64,000 nt of DNA. Origin: Melieria omissa. Lineage: Eukaryota > Arthropoda > Insecta > Diptera > Ulidiidae. Below are positions 22,602 to 34,600 of the stretch, in pieces (position 1 is the first letter of the stretch; each line of letters starts with the position of its first letter). Under the pieces are notes generated by a model that ran no database searches, had not been told where the DNA came from, and saw nothing but the letters and a program-made list of their open reading frames with translations. The position numbers were made by a program, and so were the translations under genes. Location: positions 51,634,404 to 51,698,403 of the forward strand of contig OZ020268.1 in the NCBI GenBank assembly GCA_963971225.1, written 5' to 3'.

Positions 22602-25600
22602 CTGAAAGAGAAAGAAAGAGGGAAAAAGAGATAGAGACTTGGAATGGTTAGATTGGCATTAAGTAATGAAATGTGTTTTGGTCCAGAGAAGTTTGAGAGA
22701 TTGTGGGAAGTGGAATTTTCTAGCTATTTTTTGTTAAAGAAATTACGTAGTTTTATAAAAATAATAAAATTTGATTTAATTTAATAATAAATGAAACATT
22801 AACACAAAATATTAAAAATTTTACAAAAAAGAAATAGAAACAAACGCAAAAAATCAAAGTTAAAGAGAGTTTCAATAATTCCACATTTTCTCCGAATTGT
22901 TGAAGTGTTTGGTCCAACACTAGAGGCCTTAAAGACATACAACTGATACAATTTTTTTAAGCGATTTTACGATATTTCCGTAAAGAATATCAAAGTGCCT
23001 AAAATTCTAACTAAAACTAAATTTTTACTTGATTAAAATGTTCATATCTCCTAGACAAGTAGCCTCCAGATATATACAAACTATAAGTTTTTAGTAGAAC
23101 TTATGATCTCTTCATAAAAGATTCCAAAGTTCCTTAAATGTTAATTTAAACTTTTCGGAGAATCAAAGACGAATGAGTTTTTAAAAATTGTTTATTGTTC
23201 ACATCATTAAATGTTCGTATCTCTCCTGGGCTACTCGCCCTGGAAATATAAGTTTCATCCTCAATCATTTATTAGATCTTGTGATCTCATTTACGTTATC
23301 TGAAATAATTAGCTGATCGAATTGAAAATGTTTGTAGCTTCTGGACTAATAACCCTGAAGACATAAAGGTCATCCTATTTTATATCATATGTTATTATCT
23401 CTCCGCAAATGGTTTCAAAGTCCCCAATACTCTAACTAAACTTTACTTAACTTAACTTTATGTAATCAAAGCCAAACGAGATTATCTGAAATAATTTACT
23501 AATCATATGAAAAATGTTTGTAACTCCCTGGCTAGTAGCCCCAGAGACATAAATTCATTATATTTTATATGAAATCTTATGATCTTTCAACCGAGGATCT
23601 TAAAACCCCGTTATTCTTACTAAAACTTTATTTGATCAAAGTCGAACGAAATTATCTGATATAATTTACTCATTGTATCAATAAATGTTCGTATCTTCTG
23701 AGCTAGTATCCCTAAAATATATCAGATCTTATGATCTCTCCGTCAAGAATCAAAAAGTCCTCAAGCTGAACTGAACTGAAGTCCTTAACTGAAATCTGAA
23801 AGAATCAAACTTCACGAGTTTATCTAAAATAACTTATTGGTTAAATCATTCAAATGTTTGTATCTTTTTAGTCTAGACGATTCCATCATCTTAAAATAAG
23901 GTCTTTGTTGTAGTATATATTTTACTAGCTTTCAAACAAAGGTCTAAAAAATTCAAAATGTGACCCACAACCTGAGCAAACAAAACTTCCAAATAAGCCT
24001 AATTTTTCTACAAAAATATATATCTGTACAAATTGTTCATAATTCACACAGTAACATACCATAACCATAACCAACGATCTGAAATGTATGCTTTTTTTTA
24101 GTAAATTTTTTCAAACTTTTAAAAACTGATCTACAACCTCCAAAAAATCTGTGGGAAACTTAAGAAAATTGAAGCATAGATAAGCCTACAAAATACCAAA
24201 ATTTCTTAACCGTTTGTAGTTTTTAGTAGAAAACTGTCTACAAATAGAGACACCAGTGACCTGATCAGAACACATCTTGCAATAAAATTCATGCGTTTTC
24301 CAAAACAGGTCTGGTCCGAATCCTAAGAAAATATAAGTTGAAGATAATCCTACAAAATGATGTATTTTTACTGGTTGCTTAAATATTTATAGCTCTTACA
24401 ACAGAGGCGCAAAAGGCCTTAAATCGACCATATGTAATAGTTAATTTTATGAGTTTTCTAAAACTAGTCCGGAAGAGCTAGTAAGTCTGGAAGTAAGTCT
24501 GGAAGTGCTTGCAATTGACCGGAAAAGTGAGAGTATAGAAATTCAAGAAAGACCTACAGAATGACATTTCATCTAAATCATTGAAATGTTTACAGCCTTT
24601 TCACTAGAGGCGCCAGAGACCTGAAATATACCTGCACCGTAGGCGCGAATAACCTCAAATAGACCACATCTGATAACACTTAACCACATCTAATAGACCC
24701 ATCGAAAATTCCAACATGGGGGGGACCTACTAAGCGACTTTTCTATAGGTATACCGAGTTGAGATCCACCAGCCGTTTCCACCAGTGGTTTTTGGGACAT
24801 TTTTGTCGAAAACACAGTTTGAATGTATTTTTTTTGGTTTAGTGACTTAAGCAAATTTGTTGGTCGTTAAAATATGTACAAACTTGCCAAAGAGAGTAAG
24901 GCGATATTCGGAACGATTTAGGACCTATTAGAATTTACACTTCGAAGACTTAAGCGGCGAACTCGACGAAAATGAGCCAAATTCAAAGTTGGATTTCTCA
25001 TAAACTAGAGCCAATCCAGCCAAACGCCTGGTGGATCTCAACACAGTATACCTATAGAAAACTTGCTCAGTAGGTCCCCCCATGTTGTAATTTTTTAGGG
25101 TAAATTTCATGCACAGTGTAATTAATTTCATGTGGTTTCCGAAACTTTCGAAAATTTGGAAATTTTGGGACCTTGTCTTACAGTAAATCTCACGAGTTCT
25201 TCGAAAACGAACTAAACGTGCTTCAAAATCCACAAAAAGCATTAGACAAAAGAGAAAAGTCTAAAATAAATAAAAAAAATCATCTTTTTATGAATCATAC
25301 AATTTCAATTTTCAAAATTAGTAGTGCCAGCAACCTCAAATAGACTTCATCATCTAAATAGATCTGTCGACCTTACCAAAAATGGTTTGAAAAGCTGTGA
25401 AAGTAATAGTTAAAAATAGATTTTTTCTGAATCGTCTGTAGTTTCTCAACTGAAAGAACCAGTAACATGAATTAAACCGCATCATCTCACAAATCTTCGA
25501 AAAGCTTTCTGAAAATGCTCTGAAAGTGTTCGAAATTCAAATGGAAACCCGAGAAAAATTAAGTGGGAGATTGATTTTCAAAAGAATTTTGTTTAAGTGG

Positions 25601-28600
25601 TTATTGTTTCTAAACTAAAGGACCTGAAGGAGAGGTTCCAGTGGCATAAAATAAGTTCTCTACTGTAATAAATCTCAATAGCTCCTCAAAAACGGTGGAA
25701 GTGTAGTGTCAAAGTGTCTTTTTTTTTAGATAATTGAAAAAATTGCAGTTAAAAATGAGCTCAAAAATGTTGTGTTTTCACGAATCGTTCAAATGCTCTT
25801 AGCTTCTAAACTAGAGGCCCCAGTAAACTTATTTAAACTCTATGACATAGTAAATGTTCTAAAAAACGGTGTGGAAGTTTTAAAAATCTTATCAGAAACT
25901 GAAGAAAATTGCAAATGAAAATAAGCTCCAAATTGTTGGGTTCACAAATCGTTCTAATGCTCTCGGATTCTTATTATAACTAGAGGCCCCAGTAAACTTA
26001 TTCAAACTTTATGACATAGTACATATAAACTTTTTAGACCTGGTCTGAAATTGCCTTAATTCTAACTAAAAATTAGAAAAAAGCAGTTTATTAAAGGCTT
26101 TCAGAATGGTAAATTTTTACAAATAGTTCAACTGCTCACAGTTGCTGAGCTGAAGAGCCTAGCGACTTTAATTAAAATGGCAGGTTTTATTAGCTCTGTT
26201 TCTAAAAAATGGTCTGAAAGTATACGAAATTCGTTTGGAAATCCGAGAAAATTTAACTTAAATACTTAAAATGAGTTAGGTATCACAAATGACATATTTC
26301 CAACAATTTTTTAAATGATAATTGTTTCTCCAAGCTCCTAGTGATCTAAAAAAAAGGAGCCCTAATGGCATGAAATAGATCCTTTACTGTAGTTGATCTC
26401 ACTAGCTTTCAAAAAATGGTCTGAATGTGCCTGAAATCTGACTAGAAATCTTAGGAAAAACAGGAAAACAGCCTTCAAGAGATTTTGTTTCGAATCATTA
26501 AAGTATTTACAACTTTTTCTCAAAGAAATTGCAGAAGAACCAAGTTTTCGGAATCATTCGAATTTTCAAAATTTACTCTGGGATTTTATGAATCCAGGCA
26601 TCTGTATTAGACCTTCAAAATGGATTTTGTTCGGAATTATTGAAATATTTACAACTCTCTCTCATAACTGAAGACTAGCAGGTCTTGTCGTATTTTAAAT
26701 GTTACAAGCTTTTCATAAATGGGCTCAATGGCACCAAAATGCAATTGGAAACTGTAGAAGATTCAAGCTTTAGCAAGATTTCCAAAATTGTAAAATTTTT
26801 AGTGTTTAAACATAACTGGGGGCCACAAAAATAGAACCTAAACTCTTTTCTTATAATTAAAAAAATTAAATTAAATTCCAAAAATTTTTCGAATCAAATC
26901 AATCATGTAGTTTCATGACATACTTTCGGTTATATAACATTTTGTCACATATTTAATTCAATTGGTAATGAATTCTGTTTAAAGGAAACCTCAATATATA
27001 TGAAGGTTTCATCTCACAATCCTTTATCACAAATCTTCAACAATATTTCCACACAATGGCATCATTGCGATTGAAATCACAGCAGCAGTGTTATGCGTCG
27101 AGTGCTACTGTACAACCCGTTACCACTAACCGCTTTCGCACCTACACACATATGAGTGATTTTGATGTCACAAGCGGCCATCAAACAAAAAACATAAAAC
27201 ATAAATATTAAACAAATAAACACAAAGTGAAACTCACATTTAAACAATTTAACAAAAAAGTCAATTTTAATAGCACAAAAAATACACAAATTTATTTATA
27301 ACTATTTACATGCAAGTAAACGCTTGAACGGTGTACAGCGTTTACTTTGCTTACAAATTGAAAATGAATACAGTAAAAACAACAACATAAACTTTATGGA
27401 ATACAAATGTTAATACACAAAAATGGTTTGTTTTGAGAGAACTTAATAACTAAAATGAAATCAATAAATTAAATAAAATTTTCGTATTCAGATACATTCA
27501 CACACACGCACACACACACACACACACAACTTGCTTGCATTGGATTACATTTCAATTAGTTAGAGAAAAGAGGGGGGGGTCTCTGATTTCTGAATTCTAG
27601 AGTACAGTCTCAATACTGGTTATAGTGTCGCTTGGCAGCTGTGTTTCGGTCAGTACCTTTTGCACATCGGTACTGAACTCCTCGACTTGTTTGCTGTGCG
27701 CCATTTTCAATTTCTCCATGGCGCGTCCCTGTTTCACACCGATTTGCTGCAATGTACCATAAAAATAAACATTTCAATTGGTTTGTTCACTGAAATATGT
27801 GGCACACCCTCACCTTCTTCTCCTCCATGAAACGTTTAATGTTATTCTGACGCTTTTCGCGCAGTCGCCGATCCTTTTCGTTCTTCGTCTTCAGCGTTTT
27901 GTCGTTTTGCACTTCTTTGGCGGTGTCGGCCGAAGTTTTGGCCTGTTTGGCATTCAAGTCTTTAATATCGCTGCAATATTATGAAATTTTAAAATTTTTA
28001 TCAAAATGTGAGAATGGTTGGAATTTAGTTGAAACTCACCGCGCATGACGCTCCTCCAGCTGCTTTATTTGCTGCGCCTGCACGGTAAGCATGAGCGCCT
28101 TCATAGCCTCCTGCGAGTCCTGCACATGCTGACGCAGCATGTCCCATTCCTCCTTTTTGTGTTTGGCAATCAGCTCAGTCCAGTTTTGCGTTTGTTCGGT
28201 GATGGCATTCTTAATTGCCGTATCGTTGCGGATTTCGTCTTTGCTGTAATATGAAAAATAAATAAACGAATAAATACTGGAAATTGTTACCGAAATTTTC
28301 TTCCCATTAAAGCTCTGCAACAACAAGAAGTTCTTATGACATTCTCTTCTTTCAACTCGTATTTTTGTTCTTATCGACGTTACAAAAAAATGTTAACTGT
28401 AGTTAAAACATTTCACAAAGCAACAGGTGGGTTAATATGGCTCATACTGGGTTAAAAATGCGTTACAACCATTTTTAGTCATCAGCATCCATAAAATAAC
28501 CAATTTTTTTGTTTTGTGTTTAGTTCATAACAATTTTCTTATTTCCTAAATAACTTTCATATGGCAACACTACTTAAAAGTGGGCATACCATGCCCATAT

Positions 28601-31600
28601 CAGTATGGACTTTTAGTTTATTTTGATATATCTACTTGTTCAATATTATAAAGCGTACCAATCCGTTAAAGAACGGACACATAAGCAAACAAATGAATGA
28701 ACAGACGAATGAACGAACAGATCAACAGATACATAGGCCAATGAACAAAAGAATAAACACACAGGGATTAACAGATAATCAGAGTAAAGAACAGAAGGTT
28801 GACGTACAAATAGACGAATAAACATAAATATAGGCCGGCGGACACAGAGATTAATGTGTGATTAGAAGGATGGAAGGAGGAACTGACGGATGTATGAATA
28901 GGTGGGCAGACGAAAGAACGAAAAGACGGACGAATATATGAACAAACAAAGGAGGGACGTATAGATGAATGAAGAAATAGAAATGGACAGAAGACATGTA
29001 AAGACCGAAGGACGTATGGACGAACAGTAGGCAGAAAAGAACAGTACAGATGAACGAAGCAACTGATGGACCAATAGAGACATAAGAAAATTAACAGAGG
29101 AATGAATTCACAGAGAGATGAACAGACAAACAGGCACACCGATGAACGCCAAGAACAGACGAACCGATAGAATGACAAATGGACAGACGAATGAACAGGT
29201 GGAGAGGTGGAGTAAAGAACAGAATTTCGACAAACAAATGTACGAATAAACATACAGATAGACAACCATATGTGAACAAGTGGACAGACGGACGAATGTT
29301 TGCACGAATAAAGAAGGAACGTATACACGAACGAAGAAACAGACAGACCAGCAGAACGCAGATAGATGAACGGACAGAAGAATTAACTAACAGACGGAGA
29401 AACAAGGGATCAGACAGACGGATGCACAGACCGAAGCACGTATGGACGAACAGAAGACAGAAATACAGTTGACCAAAGAAAAACACAGACCGGCAGACAC
29501 ATAGGCGATTAAACTGACAGGTGGAAGGTCGAGCAGACAGATAGATGTAGATACCGACAGAGAATTGATGTTAGATACACAAGCAAATGTACGGAAGGAT
29601 GAACCAAAAGGCGGACTAACAGGTGCACTGACGGACCGAAGAACAGATAGACAAATATATGGACGAACAGACGAAGGATGTACATGTACAGATGCAGATG
29701 AGTGACGGACGAGCAAACGGACAATCGAGTAGAGAGACAATCAGTCGTACGTATGGACGAACAGAGAATGGACGGACGAGCAAAGAGAGACAAACAGTCG
29801 TACGTATGAACGAACAGAGAATGGACGGACGAGCAAAGAGAGAAAAGACAGACGTATAGACGTACAAATGGATGAACAAACATTGCTGAATTGAATATCC
29901 CGATTATTATGATAAGGTTTTCTATACCGGCCATGCCTACATTTAGGCGCTTCAAACCCCTAACCCCAGTACTTCTCTACCAAGTACAAAATATCTCATG
30001 AAACACATCTGTTCCACGGTCGTTAAAGGCTTAAAACCCACCTCTTTCCCTTGATCAGCCTATCAATAGCCGCATTCTGCGCCTTCTGTAGCGTCATTCG
30101 TTCTTTGGTATGTTTCTTCTTCAATGTGTCCAGCTCCTTGTTTTGTTTCTTGCCCACCTTCTGGAAGCCCTTCTCGCTACGCAGCGACTCGAGCGTCACC
30201 GGTTCGAACACGAGTGGCGGCTCTTTCTTTTCCTCCTCCTTGGCCTTGCCGGCATCGCGTGCCGCACCACCGCTCTGCTCCTCGATGCCCAGCGCCTTCA
30301 TCTGTTCGTTCTGCTTCTGGGCGGCACCGGCAAAGCCGCGCGGATCCGATAACATGGCCATGAAGTCCTCAAAGCCATCAGGTACATAGATTTTCAATTC
30401 GATGTTGACGAAAAGCATAGGCAACGACATGGGAAAGTTGGCCTCGGTACGCAGCGAGACGTGCCGGTAGCCGGCCTGCAGACCGTCGAGCGGCAGTATA
30501 CGCTGGCCAATCATTTTGCCGCTCTCTTCGTACACGCCGAAACGCAGCACAGCCAAATCGGGCAACACCACTTTGCGGAAAACGAACGCATCCTCGTTGT
30601 AGACGGGATTCAGGCCGTTATTGGGCACCATGCGCGTGCGAAACTCCTTTTTCACCGTGTCCGACGGCAGACCGTACATGTCCACCTCGACGTATGTGCC
30701 GACCTTCTTGTCTGACAAGAACTGCCCAGCTATTATTTTCACAGAACACTGCGCCGCAATGACACCGTCGACTGGCGCATCGGCAAACGGATCAAAATCC
30801 TTGTCCGAGCGTCGCATGAAGTCGGGCTTGAGGAGATAACCACAGCCGCCGTTGTACTCGAACTTGCCCTGATTGAGCTGCATGGGCAGATCGGAGGTCT
30901 GAAAGTTCAGCGAGACCATCTGGCAGCCGGCATTCCAGAACACCTGCGGCATATAGTTGGAGGAATCGGCGCGCGTGCCCTTCGGATAGATGCGCGACAT
31001 TTGGCGTTTGTTGTAATTGACAAAGTCGATGGAGCTCTGCTTCAGGTAGTTCATGCCCGCTGATTCGGCAAACGACGACATGTTGTGGGCTATGTTTTTC
31101 TCTGCGAAGATGGAGATAAGATATTGAAAATGATACTGGCAAGAGTCAAAGTGGGTAGAGACTAACCGATGGCCTTATCGAAGCCTTGAAATTTGATTGG
31201 CTGCGCATAGTTGATCATCGACGATAGCCACGGATGAACATTCGTCGTTGAGCCGCTGTAATTGACAGGCGCCTCTGCTTCCGGTGCAGCACCATCGGCA
31301 CCAGGCTCACCCGGTGGTGGAGCGGCGGCTGCTTCTGGTGGCGGCGCGGCCTCTGGCGGCTTGGCGCTCGCATCTTCTTCGGGATCGTCGTCCGTCTTCA
31401 GTTCACCCTTGAGCCAAAGTTCCAGTTCGACTTTTTCCACTTCGGGCTTCATGCGTTTGTTTTTAATAAGAATTTTACGTTTCAATTTCGAAGGCGGTGG
31501 GAGAGGCAAACCAGGTTCCAACTGTAATGCAAGCAATGATACACAAAGATTGGAAGTAAGTGATGAGAAATAAGTGATGATTTCAAATTGTTTACTCACC

Positions 31601-34600
31601 GGATGGTCTGGCAGCGGTTCCTTTAGTAATAATTCACCAAAGAAGTCATCACAGTATTTAGCTAATTTATATTGCTGCGCACGATTGCAGTGATTCTCGA
31701 AGGACAAAATAACCGGATACTCGGAGGCCACGAATGCACAATCCGCAATGGCTTGAATGCAATCCTGAACCAAATAAATCACCCAATCAAAATGGAAATA
31801 AATTAGATATTGTTCGCTAACGACAACTCTTTGACTGACCTTGTACAAAATTTCAGTGCAGTAGGCGTGGCCGTGCGTAACAATGGGTTCTTCGTCCTCT
31901 CCTTTGCCATTCCAGCAATCCAGCTCCACACATCTGTCGATGGTTTAATAGATTTCTTAATTTTTTCACAACTTCTTATAGAGCATCAATAGTCGACTCA
32001 CCTGCATCCTGCCAGCAGCGTCTGTCTGTACATTTCTACGGAACTCTTGCCTCCAATTTGGCGACCGGACAAGTATGTATTATGCGAGCTATTGATGTAG
32101 TAGTGAGCCAGTGGCTGATCCATGTCCATATAGATTTCAAGGCGATCCAAAAAAACGGGCGCATTCTCATCGGACATCAGATAACGCTTCAGACCATCCA
32201 AAGACATTTGACCTAAACATCAAATGTGGGTAAATTAAGGTTTAGTCTATCTACATTCTAACTATTATGTGTAGAAAAATAAATCTTTTAGGTCGGAGTG
32301 GCACGTCCAACATTTTAACAAAACTTAAAATACCCACTGATGATGTAGATGGATTATGGTTGCTAAAAGGTCCTACAATACATGAATTAAAGACGGACTC
32401 CCAAGAAATGAGTGTAAGGAGATCAAAATTAGTATTTGTACGTATGGATCTCTCAAGAACAGCAAGACAGAAGCTGGGATCTTTTCAAAAGAAATAACCC
32501 TTGGGTGCATCTCGGAGGTTATGTACCGATGCCTGATGCCGAGATGCCTGAACTGATTCCTTCTCGAATAAGGTCAAGTGTGCTCTTGTCAGGCAGCGGT
32601 AAAACCTCCAAATATGAAAGAAAAACAATTCGGCGTTGAACTGTAGGTCCCCTCTCACCCCGCTTCAGCAATCCGCTTGTCACAGTGGACCTTTCAGGCT
32701 TCCGAGTGTGTCTCTTACAGAGGTAGACGCCATAGCCTTACCTAACCTATAGAGAGCATGTTGTACTCAATGATAACCTCTAAACTGACTATCGAATGGG
32801 CCCCAAGGTTAACGATAACCTCTAAAGTGCTATTCGAATGTGTTCAAGAACTTAACAGGGTAACTTTGATGTGGATAAGAAGACATATCGCTACTGAGCA
32901 GAATAAGCTGGAAGATGGTCTTGCCGAAAAGGGATCAGAACAGAACAAGACTTTTGATAGAGGAGGATGGATGGATGTGGGTAGAGGATGGATGGATATG
33001 CTGGCCTCGATAGTCAAGCGGGTAGCGCGCTGGCTTCTCATACCAAAGGCTCCAGGTTCGATTCCTGGCTCGGGCTGGTGAACAACTCATCTACTTCTAT
33101 CGCTATCCACATGAAGGGAATGAGAATTACAAGAATCGCACAAGTGCACTCTTGGCAGGCAATGGCAAAACCTCCAAGTGTGAACGAAAAACTGTCAATC
33201 GCCGTTCGGATTCGGCGTTAAACTGTAGGTCCCCTCCCCCCTCCCTTTCCCCATCCGCTTGAAATGTGTGCTGTAACATATGTTGGCAAAACAGTGTTGC
33301 ATACACAGTTAAAACGGGTGAAATATGTGGTATCACAATGGGCCTTTCAGGCGTCCGACTGTGTCTCTTATAGAGGCAGCCACCGCAACCTAACCTAACC
33401 ATGGATGGATATGGTTAGAGGATGGCGAAACAGCCACGCACATTGTGTGCGAGTTTCTGCCTCTGGCTGGTTGAAGGATGTTCATTCTGGGGCAACCGTT
33501 CAAAAACTTTAACGAGTTATGGAACATTAGTCACTGAAATTTACAAGAGACTATTAGTCACCGATATCCACTAGAGATAAAGCGTGGCATAGTGTTTAGG
33601 AACGAGGTCCATGATAACGAAAGACCTTCGAATGATTAGACCTTCGAGCTTCATGGGGAGGAAAAGGTATTCCCTATAGGGTACGCTTCAGTAAACAGCC
33701 GAACAAAGTTTTGGGTCTGCAAAAACTCGACGGACAGACTGCCAGGTATAGGTCTAAAGAGAGAATCATTAACTGTCTTGACATAAGAGAAGCCGCAGGG
33801 AATGGCGCGTTTGATAGCAGAAGGCTTCAACTTTTCAAAATGTGTCCAAAGTTCTCGCTATCCCAACCAAAAAAGCTAGTTCCTTAAAATATTTGCAATT
33901 CTTCCCGCAGTTATGTTAGTTAGACTCACTTACCACTCTTCTTTTTTTCATCATCCAGCTCGTAGTCGTTGACAATCTCCTGGCAACGTTTCTCATCGTA
34001 CAGTGGATAGAGAATCTCATTCATGCGTGGATCACGTTGCTTCTCATTCATGAACTGTACAAATTGTGCCATCTCAATGACTTCCGATTTGCCTTTGGTG
34101 CTGCAAAAATATTTTACAAATACAAATTGACGCATAACAACAACACCAACAGCCCACGCACTGTCGCACATGACTTACATGGATGTAAATAGCTCCTCGA
34201 TGTCGTTGCGCGGACACACTTTGTGGTAGAGTGCATAGAATTTGTCAAACGTGAATTCGTCCTGTGTCATGGTGGCGCTTTTGTCATCCGGCAGACCCAC
34301 ATCCTTGATGCACTGATACACCAATTTCTCGGTCTTGCCCGAGGCGAATGTCTTCGCTATCACCTTGACGGGTATCTTGCCGCCCTTTTCCACTGAAAAG
34401 CACAAACGCATCCAACTGTGCGCGCACGAGAGAGAGTGAGTTAGATAAGAGAGGACGAAAAAAGAAGAGAAAAAGGGAGAAGCCATTAAGTGCGTGTCGT
34501 TTATTTAGTGATTTTGTGTGAGTGTGCGTTGGGTTATGAAAAATATTTGCGTGACACTTGGCAGTTGGGTTTAATGGATTTCAGTTATACTTAACCTGTA

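Noticed and set aside
28768..29955. Cys/Val/Ser-rich frames of 70-186 codons on the minus strand
   Set aside because: They arise from the period-4 simple repeat; composition explains the missing stops, and no splice or start context supports them.
34393..34395. Alternative acceptor for norpA exon 5 at the CAG before the VEKGGK stretch
   Set aside because: Using it would drop the W-M-R-L segment and would not complete the split His codon of either exon 4.
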